Source: Streptomyces sp. Isolate_45 (lineage in GTDB: Bacteria; Actinomycetota; Actinomycetes; Streptomycetales; Streptomycetaceae). Taken from it: a stretch of 43,254 nucleotides of DNA. Every line of letters starts with the position of its first letter. The stretch's first letter is position 1. The notes beneath the pieces were generated by a model that was given only the letters and a program-made list of their open reading frames with translations, did not search any database and was not told the origin of the DNA. Location of the stretch: positions 1 to 43,254 of the forward strand of contig NZ_JANFAK020000065.1 of the NCBI RefSeq assembly GCF_024721315.2, read 5' to 3'. This document shows, one piece after another, positions 15,377-23,216 of this stretch. The translations under genes were made by a program, and so were the position numbers.

Positions 15377-16540
15377 ATGCTGGACATCGCCGAAGAACTC
15401 AACCGGTGGGTCGAGCAGGGACGTGACTTCGCCGTCGCCACGGTCGTGGCGGTCGGCGGGAGCGCACCCCGGCAGCCCGGTGCCGCGCTCGCCGTCGACG
15501 GCGAGGGCACCGCGATCGGTTCGGTTTCCGGTGGATGTGTGGAGGGTGCGGTCTACGAGCTGTGCCAGCAGGCGCTGGAGGACGGCGAGACCGTCCAGGA
15601 GCGCTTCGGCTACAGCGACGACGATGCCTTCGCCGTGGGTCTGACCTGTGGCGGAATCATCGACATCCTGGTCACCCCGGTCCCCGTGGGCTCGCCCCTG
15701 CGCCCGGTACTGGCGGCCGCGCTGGCCGCCGCCGCCCGCGGCGAGGCCGCCGCGGTGGCCCGGATCGCCGAAGGCCCGGCCGAGCTCATGGGCCGCGCCG
15801 TCACCGTCCGCGCCGACGGGTCCTACGAGGGCGGCTTCGGGGGACACCCCGAACTGGACCGCACACTCGCCGAGGAGGCCCGCGCCATGCTGGACGCCGG
15901 GAAGACCGGCGTACTGGAGATAGGCGCCGACGGCCGGCTCTGCGGAGAGCCCCTCAAGGTGCTCGTCGAGTCCAGCGTGCCGCCCCCGCGGATGATCGTC
16001 TTCGGTGCCATCGACTTCGCCTCCGCCCTGGTGCGGATCGGCAAGTTCCTCGGCTACCACGTCACCCTTTGTGACGCCCGGCCCGTGTTCGCCACGAAGA
16101 ACCGTTTCCCCGAGGCGGACGAGATCGTGGTCGACTGGCCGCACCGCTACCTGGAGGCCCAGGCCGAATCGGGTGCCGTCGACGCCCGCACCGTCCTGTG
16201 CGTCCTGACCCACGACGCCAAGTTCGACGTCCCGCTCCTCGAACTGGCCCTCAAGCTTCCCGTCGCCTACGTCGGCGCCATGGGCTCCCGCCGCACCCAC
16301 GAGGACCGCAACAAGCGGCTCCGCGAGGTCGGCGTGACCGAGCTCGAACTGGCCCGGCTGCGTTCCCCGATCGGCCTGGACCTCGGCGCCCGCTCCCCGG
16401 AGGAGACCGCGCTGTCCATCGCCGCCGAGATCGTCGCGAACCGCCGCGGCGGCACCGGGGCGGCGCTCACCGGCGCGCACATCCCGATCCACCACGACAC
16501 CTCGAACTCCGTGATCGGCAGGATCGGATCCGTCGCTTGA
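15377..16540 (+). CDS. xdhC: XdhC/CoxI-family molybdenum cofactor maturation factor
   Basis: This 387-residue protein has the N-terminal XdhC/CoxI domain (VATVVAVGGSAPRQPGA, GSVSGGCVEGAVYE, LTCGGIIDILV) and a C-terminal Rossmann-like domain (PPRMIVFGAIDFASALVRIG, VLTHDAKFDVPLLELAL, YVGAMGSRRTHEDR, SPIGLDLGARSPEETALSI). XdhC proteins bind molybdenum cofactor, support its sulfuration and load it into xanthine dehydrogenase without being part of the mature enzyme. The Rossmann GxGxxG is altered to GAIDFA, as is common in this family. ATG 15377 has GAGGAGG ending 6 bases upstream. It is the last gene of the purine module, 116 bp after the permease, and is followed by a clear terminator. Confidence 0.92.
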   Translation: MLDIAEELNRWVEQGRDFAVATVVAVGGSAPRQPGAALAVDGEGTAIGSVSGGCVEGAVYELCQQALEDGETVQERFGYSDDDAFAVGLTCGGIIDILVTPVPVGSPLRPVLAAALAAAARGEAAAVARIAEGPAELMGRAVTVRADGSYEGGFGGHPELDRTLAEEARAMLDAGKTGVLEIGADGRLCGEPLKVLVESSVPPPRMIVFGAIDFASALVRIGKFLGYHVTLCDARPVFATKNRFPEADEIVVDWPHRYLEAQAESGAVDARTVLCVLTHDAKFDVPLLELALKLPVAYVGAMGSRRTHEDRNKRLREVGVTELELARLRSPIGLDLGARSPEETALSIAAEIVANRRGGTGAALTGAHIPIHHDTSNSVIGRIGSVA

Positions 16541-16585
16541 AGCGGTGAGACCCGGCCGGGAGTGAGCGAAGGCCGGAAATGAGCG

Positions 16586-16616
16586 AAGGGCGCGACCCCA
16601 TGGGTTGCGCCCTTTT
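16586..16616 (+). terminator. Factor-independent terminator after xdhC
   Basis: AAGGGCGCGACCC (16586-16598) pairs with GGGTTGCGCCCTT (16602-16614), a 13-bp stem with one G-T wobble and a three-base CAT loop, running into TTTT. This is the most classical terminator in the window and closes the purine module. Confidence 0.85.
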
Positions 16617-16630
16617 GACGTTCCCCCTAT

Positions 16631-16646
16631 CTTACCGGCCGGTAAG
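16631..16646. promoter_or_regulatory. Perfect 16-bp palindrome CTTACCGGCCGGTAAG
   Basis: A perfect dyad lies 44 bp before the start of the secreted beta-propeller gene. Its size and symmetry fit a TetR-type operator. A near copy, CTTACGCGCCGGTAAC, precedes the PI-PLC-like gene at 39932-39947 (14 of 16 bases identical). Confidence 0.6.
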
Positions 16647-16690
16647 GGGAGGCAACCTCTCCGTCCCTTCGGAACACCGGAGTTGACCGG

Positions 16691-17989
16691 ATGTTACGTA
16701 CCGAGCGAACCCCGCGAACCCCGCGGCCCCCGCGGGCGCGGCGGCTCCTGCGGACCCTGGCCGTGCCGGCCGCGGCCGCCCTGCTGATCACCCTCGCGCC
16801 GGCGTCGGCCGCGACGGCGCCCCCGGCCGCCCCCGGCGACGGCCTGCGCGAGGTGTTCTTCGTCGGGAACAACTGGGAGGGGACCGCCGACGTCCTCGCC
16901 TCCACCGGCGACCTCGCCCGGATCGGCCGGATCGACGTGATCCCCGACAAGGCCGACCGGCTGTGGGAGATCCACCTCAACCCGCTGAAGCTCGCCTTCT
17001 TCCTCGGTATCCGCGAGAGCGCCGGCGAGGGCCACGACCAGTTCGTCGACGACATGTACACCACCCCGGACGGCTCGGCCGTCGTGGTCTCCCGGCCGAG
17101 CTTCGCCGACGTCGTGTCCATCGACGTCCGCTCCGGTCGGATCAACTGGCGCTTCCCCGTGGCCGGGTTCCGATCCGACCACATGGCCGTCTCGCCGGAC
17201 GGCACCCGCGTCGCGGTCTCCGCCTCCACGGCCAACACCGTTCACGTGTTGGACATCGCCACCGGGCGTCAGGTCGGCTCGTTCAGGACCGGCGACAAGC
17301 CGCACGAGAACACCTACACCCGCGACGGCCGCTACCTGTGGAACAGCTCCATCGGCGAGGTGAACACGGCCCTCGACGCGCCCTGGCTGGACTGGACGAA
17401 GGGCGACCGGAAGATCACCGTGGTCGACACGCAGACCTTCCGCACCGTCCGCGTCATCGACATGCGCGAACGCCTCGACGCCTTCGGCCGCTCCGACCTC
17501 TCCGATTCCGTACGCCCGGTCGCCTTCGGTCCCGACGAGTCGAAGTTCTACTTCCAGGTGTCGTTCTTCAACGGTTTCCTGGAGTACGACGTGCCCACCG
17601 ACCGGATCACTCGCCTCAAGACCCTCCCGATGAACCCGGACACGAGCGCCGACCGGACCACCTGGGTCAACGACTCCCGCCACCACGGCATGTCCATGAG
17701 CCCGGACGGATCCAAGATCTGCATCGCGGGCACGATGGACGACTACGCCACCGTCGTGGACCGCGCCACCCTCGCCGAGGGACCGCTGGTGCCCGCGGCC
17801 AAGCCCTACTGGGCCACGGTCGACGGGGACGGCAAGGGCTGCGTGATCTCGGAGAGCGGCGCCGACCGGGTCACGGCCATCGACTTCGCCACCGGCGCCA
17901 AGCGGGTGTCCGTGCCCGTCGGCGACCACCCGCAGCGCGTCCGGCTCGGCCACGTCCCGACGGGCTGGACGGGACCGGCGGCACACTGA
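16691..17989 (+). CDS. Secreted YncE-like beta-propeller protein (TTA second codon)
   Basis: This 432-residue protein has an Arg-rich N-terminus and a signal peptide (LLRTLAVPAAAALLITLAP, cleavage near ASAATA). Repeated propeller blades follow: TPDGSAVVVSRPSFADVVSI, SPDGTRVAVSASTANTVHVL, SPDGSKICIAGTMDDYATVV and a last blade GCVISESGADRVTAIDFATG. Such YVTN/YncE-type propellers bind ligands or act as lactonase-like enzymes; no catalytic residues can be assigned. The paired arginines before the hydrophobic core are compatible with Tat export but are not a full motif. Codon 2 (16694-16696) is TTA, the rare leucine codon read by bldA tRNA in Streptomyces, so translation may be tied to development. 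ATG 16691 is needed to keep the signal peptide; GGAG lies 8-11 bases upstream. Confidence 0.8.
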   Translation: MLRTERTPRTPRPPRARRLLRTLAVPAAAALLITLAPASAATAPPAAPGDGLREVFFVGNNWEGTADVLASTGDLARIGRIDVIPDKADRLWEIHLNPLKLAFFLGIRESAGEGHDQFVDDMYTTPDGSAVVVSRPSFADVVSIDVRSGRINWRFPVAGFRSDHMAVSPDGTRVAVSASTANTVHVLDIATGRQVGSFRTGDKPHENTYTRDGRYLWNSSIGEVNTALDAPWLDWTKGDRKITVVDTQTFRTVRVIDMRERLDAFGRSDLSDSVRPVAFGPDESKFYFQVSFFNGFLEYDVPTDRITRLKTLPMNPDTSADRTTWVNDSRHHGMSMSPDGSKICIAGTMDDYATVVDRATLAEGPLVPAAKPYWATVDGDGKGCVISESGADRVTAIDFATGAKRVSVPVGDHPQRVRLGHVPTGWTGPAAH

Positions 17990-18093
17990 CGGATCAGCGG
18001 CGCGGGCGGGGCGCGGCGGGGGCGGTGAGCGACGCGGGTGCCGCGTCGCCGGCGCTGGAATTGGCCATTCCGGCGCATGAGGGCCCTTATGGG

Positions 18094-18130
18094 GTGACCG
18101 GTCCACGATGACCGATTAGTCTCACGATCA
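18094..18130 (+). promoter_or_regulatory. Probable leaderless promoter of the Eis-like gene
   Basis: GTGACC (18094-18099) and TAGTCT (18117-18122) are separated by 17 bp. The ATG at 18130 lies 7 bases after the -10 hexamer, where transcription should begin. No ribosome site precedes the start, consistent with a leaderless mRNA, which is common in Streptomyces. Confidence 0.6.
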
Positions 18131-19365
18131 TGGTGGACATCCGCGAGGTACCCGAGGCCGACATCGACCGCGCCCAGGAGCTCGCCTACCTGGTCTTCCA
18201 CGACCGCCCCGAACCCGAAGGACGCCGGCGGCACCACGCCCTGCTCACCCGCTGCGCGCGCCTCGGCGCCTACGACGGCGCCGCGCTGGTCGGGTTCATG
18301 GCCGCGCACGACTTCCGGCTCTCCGTCCCCGGCGGCGAACTCGACTGCCCCGGGCTCACCTTCGTGTCCGTTGCCCCCACCCACCGCCGCCGGGGCGTCC
18401 TGACGGCCCTCATGGACGAACAACTGCGCCGCGCCGCCTCGGCGGGCAGTCCGCTCGTCGCCCTGTGGGCCTCCGAGGCCGCCATCTACGGGCGCTTCGG
18501 CTACGGGGCCGCCACCCAGGGCCTCACCATCGAGATCGACTCCGGCCGGCCGCTGGCCCTGCGCATCGCCCCCGACCCCCGCCCGCTGCGCCTCGTGGCG
18601 CCGGAGGACGCCCTCGCCGTGATCGGCCCCCGCCACGAGGTCGCCCGTACGGAACGGGCCGGTCGTCCGAGTCGCAGCACGCAGCGCTGGAACGAGGAGT
18701 GGCTCTGCGAACAGGACGAGGAGGACGACGAGTTGGGGCCGCCCCGGATCATCGTCCTCGGCGATCCCGGTGAACCCGTCGCGGGATACGTCCTCTTCCG
18801 CACGAAGCCTGAGGACGACGCGGCCGGACCGGGCCGGACCCCGGGACTGGTGCGCGTCGACGAACTGGAGGCCGACACACCGGCCGTGGCCGCCGCCCTG
18901 TGGGACTGCGTGGCCTCCCTGGACCTGACCGGCCGGGTCCGGGCCTGGGGTCGCCCCGCCGACGACCCGCTCCTGCACTTCGCCGCCGACCGGGACCAGG
19001 TCAGGGTCACCGCCCAGTTCCCCGCGCTCTGGCTGCGCCTGGTCGACGTACGGGCGGCCCTGACCGCCAGGGGCTGGGCCGCGCCCGTGGAAGTGGTCCT
19101 GGACCTGTCCGACGTGCGCAGGCCCGCGAACGCGGGCCGCTTCCGGCTCAAGGCGGGACCGGCCGGCGCGGCGTGGGAGCCGGCCCGGGCGGACCCCGAT
19201 CTGACGCTCGACGTACGGGAGTTGGCGGCCTGCTACCTCGGCGGGACCCTGATGACCGAGCTCGTGGCCGCCGGTCTCGTCACCGAACGCACGCCCGGCG
19301 CGGCGGCCGCACTGGACGCCGCGCTGCGCACCGACGTACTGCCGCACACGGCGGACGAGTTCTGA
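18130..19365 (+). CDS. Eis-like GNAT N-acetyltransferase
   Basis: This 411-residue protein has the three-part Eis layout. An N-terminal GNAT domain carries the acetyl-CoA loop VSVAPTHRRRGVLTALMDEQL (about residues 78-98). A second, degenerate GNAT-like domain follows (VAGYVLFRTKP, VDELEADTPAVAAALWDCVASLD). The C-terminal sterol-carrier-like domain includes DPDLTLDVRELAACYLGGT and the chain ends in phenylalanine. In Eis-family enzymes the terminal carboxylate helps catalysis, and here the end TADEF keeps this. Eis relatives acetylate lysines or aminoglycosides at several amines; the substrate here is unknown. It is transcribed separately from a probable leaderless promoter and converges with geosmin synthase. 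Length and motifs are normal for the family. Confidence 0.85.
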   Translation: MVDIREVPEADIDRAQELAYLVFHDRPEPEGRRRHHALLTRCARLGAYDGAALVGFMAAHDFRLSVPGGELDCPGLTFVSVAPTHRRRGVLTALMDEQLRRAASAGSPLVALWASEAAIYGRFGYGAATQGLTIEIDSGRPLALRIAPDPRPLRLVAPEDALAVIGPRHEVARTERAGRPSRSTQRWNEEWLCEQDEEDDELGPPRIIVLGDPGEPVAGYVLFRTKPEDDAAGPGRTPGLVRVDELEADTPAVAAALWDCVASLDLTGRVRAWGRPADDPLLHFAADRDQVRVTAQFPALWLRLVDVRAALTARGWAAPVEVVLDLSDVRRPANAGRFRLKAGPAGAAWEPARADPDLTLDVRELAACYLGGTLMTELVAAGLVTERTPGAAAALDAALRTDVLPHTADEF

Positions 19366-19446
19366 TCCCGGGCGGGGGCTCCGGGGCGGGGACGGGCGAG
19401 CGGTCCGCCCCCGCACCCGGTCGGTGCCGCCGCCCGGCCCGCGGGC

Positions 19447-21663
19447 TCAGGCGGGCAGCGAGATCCGCGCCGCCGACATGCCGAAGCCGGGCCGCAGGAC
19501 CCCCGTGGACAGGGCGTCGGCCGGTCGGTGCAGGTCCTCCTGCCGGTAACGACGGCACTTCTCGTGCCAGTTGAGGATCCCCGCCAGCCAGTCCTGGAGC
19601 TCGCCGACGTACGCGTCGAGACCGGCCCGGGCGTCGGAGTCCAGCTTCCAGTCCTCGTAGAGCAGCGGCAGCTGGTTCGCCACGATGTGCTGGAACTCCT
19701 CGATGCGCTGCGTCATCAGCGAGTGGCAGATCCTCAGGGCCTCGGGGTAGCCGATGTCGAAGAAGTTCTGCGTGACCAGCACGTGGTTGTGGACCTCGCC
19801 CTCGACCTCCAGCTCCTTCTGGTAGGAGAAGATGTCGTTGATCATGCAGGCGGCGTCGGCCGCCGCGTTCTCCAGGGACCGGATGGTGCCGCAGGCGTAG
19901 ATCTCGTCGGGGATGCCCCGGCCCGCCTGCCCCAGCCGGCACAGGTACATCGTCAGGTGGGAGCCGAACGTGCTGCGGCGCATCTCGGCGTAGTCGACGG
20001 GGTCCGGGATGCGGTTCTGGATCTGGTTCCCGACCTCCCACACCCAGCTCTCCAGCATGCTCACCAGGGTGGCCCGGAACTCGGTCCGCACCTGCGGGCT
20101 CATGCCCGCGCTCGTACGGACCCACAGGTCGGCGAGTGAACGTTCCATCGCGGTGACCGGTGGCGGCTGCTCGCCATGGTCCACGGGGATCATGGAGATG
20201 AGGCGGGCGGTGGTCGCCTTGGCCGCCGAGAGGTCCTTCGTCCGGCCGAACACCACCGGGTAGTAGTCGTCCCCGTACGTCCCCCAGGTCAGCCAGCACG
20301 CGTTGAGGAGCAACGCCTCGGGCGTGGCGTCGGGGTCGATTCCCGCGGAGCAGAGCGCGAAGTCGAAGCCGCGCATCCGGTCCTCGGTCCAGATCGAGGA
20401 GCCGGGGTCGCCGGGCTGCGGGTCGAGCAGCCCCATGTCGCGGGACCATGCGACGGCACCCTCGCGGGCGTGGTCCAGGTGGGGACTGAGGGAGAGCGGG
20501 AACGGCATGTACAGGTCCGGGATCACGGAGGGCCCGGTCGACCGGAAGGGCACGTGCGTGAAGGAGCGCCGGCGCAGTTCCATCGAGCGGCGGGTGAAGA
20601 GGGAGCCCAGGTCGAGGGCGGTGGTGCCCAGGCCCGAGGGGAGGAAGGGGAGGGTGAGCGGGGCGGTGGGTTTGGCTTCCTTGTTCATGTAGCGGCTGGA
20701 GACCATGTGCCACTCGTGGCCGCCGGACTGCCAGTCCTGGAGGCCCTTGGTGTACGCGAGCACGGCGGCGATCTCGGCCGGGTTCATCGCCCGGTCGGCG
20801 AAGAGCTGGGGGAGTTCGGTGAGGGCGGTCTGCTCGAACTGGTGCAGGCGGGAGGTGAGCAGGTCGTTGGAGGCTTCGGCGGCCTCCTGGGTGGTGCAGT
20901 CGAGGAAGGTCTCCAACACCAGGATCGCGTTGGAGAGTTCGCCCTCGTCGGCGACCTCGCGCTGGTAGGAGAAGATGTCGTTCCTGATGTGCACGGCGTC
21001 GGAGAAGGCGTCGCGCAGCACGCCGAGCGGCCGCGAGTGCGCGACGCGCGCCGGGACCTCGGCGGAGACGTACTCGATCAGGCCCGCCGACCAGGGGGCG
21101 CCGCCCACCTTGCGGCGCATCTCGATGTATTCGAGGGGGTTCGCCACCCGCCCGATGTTGATGTTGGCGAGTTCCCACATCGACTCGTCGAGGAGGTTCT
21201 TCGTCGACAGGGAGAACCGTTCCCGCCAGTCCATCGTCATCGCCGGGACGGTACGGGCCCACAGGTCGGCGAGGCCCGCCTCGACCGGGTTGGTGGGCTC
21301 GGGGAACCCGTCGGCCAGGTCCATCGGCATGAAGGCGGCGAGCCGGTCGAGATAGGCCTTGGCGCCGTCGCGGTCCTGGGAGCGCTTGTACATCTCCAGG
21401 AAGTGGTCGTCGAAGAAGAAGACCCACACGTACCAGTCGGTGACCAGGGAGAGCGCGGCGGCGTCGCAGTCGGGGTGGGTGTACGAGCAAAGGAGGGCGT
21501 AGTCGTGCGAGTCGAGGTCCTTCTCCTCCCACACGCCGGAACCCTCCAACATCCCGAAGGCGCGGGCCCACTTCTTGGTGTGGATCCGGGCGTCCTCCAG
21601 GTGTGGGTTCAATCGCGCCGGATAGGGCACGTAGAAATCCGGCAGTTGGAACGGCTGCGTCAC
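19447..21663 (-). CDS. geoA: Bifunctional germacradienol/geosmin synthase
   Basis: A 738-residue fusion of two class I terpene cyclase domains. The N-terminal half converts farnesyl diphosphate to germacradienol; it shows DDHFLE at residues 85-90 and NDIFSYQRE at 228-236. The C-terminal half converts germacradienol to geosmin; it shows the variant metal motif DDYYP at 465-469 and NDIFSYQKE at 609-617. The repeated opening PYPARLNPHL and PFPLSLSPHL marks the two homologous domains. The length is the same as known Streptomyces enzymes and all metal ligands are intact, so it should make the earthy odorant geosmin. The start is GTG 21663; the nearest ribosome-like site (AAAGG) is rather far away. 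It is single-gene transcribed, divergent from the AlkB-like pair. Confidence 0.97.
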   Translation of the reverse strand: MTQPFQLPDFYVPYPARLNPHLEDARIHTKKWARAFGMLEGSGVWEEKDLDSHDYALLCSYTHPDCDAAALSLVTDWYVWVFFFDDHFLEMYKRSQDRDGAKAYLDRLAAFMPMDLADGFPEPTNPVEAGLADLWARTVPAMTMDWRERFSLSTKNLLDESMWELANINIGRVANPLEYIEMRRKVGGAPWSAGLIEYVSAEVPARVAHSRPLGVLRDAFSDAVHIRNDIFSYQREVADEGELSNAILVLETFLDCTTQEAAEASNDLLTSRLHQFEQTALTELPQLFADRAMNPAEIAAVLAYTKGLQDWQSGGHEWHMVSSRYMNKEAKPTAPLTLPFLPSGLGTTALDLGSLFTRRSMELRRRSFTHVPFRSTGPSVIPDLYMPFPLSLSPHLDHAREGAVAWSRDMGLLDPQPGDPGSSIWTEDRMRGFDFALCSAGIDPDATPEALLLNACWLTWGTYGDDYYPVVFGRTKDLSAAKATTARLISMIPVDHGEQPPPVTAMERSLADLWVRTSAGMSPQVRTEFRATLVSMLESWVWEVGNQIQNRIPDPVDYAEMRRSTFGSHLTMYLCRLGQAGRGIPDEIYACGTIRSLENAAADAACMINDIFSYQKELEVEGEVHNHVLVTQNFFDIGYPEALRICHSLMTQRIEEFQHIVANQLPLLYEDWKLDSDARAGLDAYVGELQDWLAGILNWHEKCRRYRQEDLHRPADALSTGVLRPGFGMSAARISLPA

Positions 21664-21741
21664 GACGGGGTCGGCCTTTCGTCCACGGGTGCGGGGAGCC
21701 GGCGTTTCGTCCCCCCGGCACGAGATCAGCAGGGCCCTACC

Positions 21742-21781
21742 CCTGATGCAGGTGGGATAAGGGGGAGTTCACCGCATCAGG
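21742..21781. promoter_or_regulatory. 40-bp inverted repeat upstream of geosmin synthase
   Basis: CCTGATGC (21742-21749) and GCATCAGG (21774-21781) are perfect arms. They extend inward as GGTG/CACC after a one-base bulge. The block sits 79-118 bp upstream of geoA, where its promoter is expected, and could be an operator or leader structure. Confidence 0.45.
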
Positions 21782-21911
21782 TGACACGAGCTCCTTTGTA
21801 CGGCGGCGCGACACGGCGGGGGCTAAGGGGGCGTCTCAGGTGGGACGGCCTCCACGCCTTGATCGGTGCGGCCGCCCCGGCGGCCCGCTCGATCTTCGCG
21901 CGTGGCTTCCT

Positions 21912-21940
21912 TTGACGCTTCGCGACGCGAATGAAAGAGT
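21912..21940 (+). promoter_or_regulatory. Candidate promoter with palindromic operator for the AlkB-like pair
   Basis: TTGACG (21912-21917) and AAGAGT (21935-21940) have a 17-bp spacer. The perfect palindrome TTCGCGACGCGAA (21919-21931) lies within that spacer, a place where a bound repressor would block polymerase. The first start codon is only 13 bases past the -10, so the leader would be very short. Confidence 0.45.
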
Positions 21941-21953
21941 GCGGATCATTGTC

Positions 21954-23216
21954 ATGTCCGCGGTTTTCACTGGCAGGTACCGCTTGTCGCACTCAACAGA
22001 GCCGAGAGAAGCCCGCATCGACGATGCGGGCAACATCCTTGTCGCGCCTTCCATGTTGCGGGACCACGCCTCGATCAGGGACTTCTTCGGGTCCACGATC
22101 ACGCCCGAGGACCTGGCCTCCGGTTCGCGTGACCTCGCGGGGAGGTCCGTCTATCTGTGTGGCGATGTATCCGGGATCAGTGCCCGCCAACTGCAAGCGG
22201 CCGAGCGGGTGTTCGTCATCCGGGAGCTGTCGCACGGTTACCGCGAGGGCGTCGACGAACCTTGGACCGCCGTCGACCTCGGTCGGGTTCCCCTCCGTGT
22301 GCACGGCGTCGGCGTGTACTACCGCCGCTTCTTCGCACCCGGCGCCGATCACTTCGGTCGGATCCGCGCGGAGCATGAGTTCCAGTCCCTGACGGAGTCC
22401 ACCAAGCCCGGAACCGCGCATCGCAGCGGGATCTATCTGACGCCCGTCACACGAGACGATGACGAACTGCATTTCCGCCTGCTCCGGTGCTCCACGAATC
22501 TCTCGGGGCCGACCGAGAACTTCCGCCCGACCGACACGAGCATCGTCGAGGATCTGAACCGCGAGGCCGCCGCCGTCTTCCGGGACCAGGCACCGCTGAA
22601 TCACGTCCTCGCCCAGATCTACCACAACACCGCCGCCACGGCCGAGCGCAAGCAGTCCAAGGCGAGGATCTCGGCCCACGCCGACAAGACCAAAGACATG
22701 CCGGTCAACGGCATCATGGCGTTCTGCACCTTCTACGACGGGATCGACGCGCTGCGGCCCCTGGCCGAAGACGCCTTCGATCACGGCGTGCGGGGTGCCA
22801 GTGGACTGACCAAACTCCGCTTTCGCCTCAAGGACCCGACCGGGGAACGCGACGGGGTCGCGCTTCCCGCGCAGTTCACGCTCACCCTCCACCCCGGCTC
22901 CGTGTTGTTCATGCCACTGTCCACCAACCGCCTGTACACGCATGAGATCCGGCCCTCGGCTTTGGACGCGGACCTGCTCCCGACCCGTTTGGGATACGTG
23001 GTGCGCTGTTCGAGCGCCGAAGCCGTCCACAAGCTCGGCCGGACGTTCCTCAAGGTGGGAGGAGAGCTGGTGAAGCTGGGGCCACCCACTCCGGCCGGCC
23101 TGGACGAGCTGCGCAGGCTGTACGCCGAGGAGAACAGGACCTCGTCCTTCATCGACTACGGCGAAGAATTGCTCTTCAGCATGAACACGGGAGACTACGT
23201 TGCCCCCCGAGCCTAG
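21954..23216 (+). CDS. AlkB-fold 2OG-Fe(II) oxygenase-like protein, long form
   Basis: A 420-residue protein whose second half has the AlkB-type jelly-roll. The metal ligands are H242 and D244 in SAHADKTKDMP, the distal histidine H330 in STNRLYTHEI and the 2-oxoglutarate arginine R351 in GYVVRCSS. The segment NHVLAQIYHN before the HxD matches the N-x-x-L-x-x-Y strand of AlkB. The first 200 residues are a separate, unrecognised region (HGVGVYYRRFF, LLRCSTNLSGPTENFR). Its core aligns with the product of the next gene. ATG 21954 is chosen from the promoter position; GTG 21939 is possible and no strong ribosome site exists. Codon third positions are less GC-rich than in neighbours. It could repair or modify nucleic acid, or oxidise a small molecule; no partner gene decides this. 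Confidence 0.7.
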   Translation: MSAVFTGRYRLSHSTEPREARIDDAGNILVAPSMLRDHASIRDFFGSTITPEDLASGSRDLAGRSVYLCGDVSGISARQLQAAERVFVIRELSHGYREGVDEPWTAVDLGRVPLRVHGVGVYYRRFFAPGADHFGRIRAEHEFQSLTESTKPGTAHRSGIYLTPVTRDDDELHFRLLRCSTNLSGPTENFRPTDTSIVEDLNREAAAVFRDQAPLNHVLAQIYHNTAATAERKQSKARISAHADKTKDMPVNGIMAFCTFYDGIDALRPLAEDAFDHGVRGASGLTKLRFRLKDPTGERDGVALPAQFTLTLHPGSVLFMPLSTNRLYTHEIRPSALDADLLPTRLGYVVRCSSAEAVHKLGRTFLKVGGELVKLGPPTPAGLDELRRLYAEENRTSSFIDYGEELLFSMNTGDYVAPRA

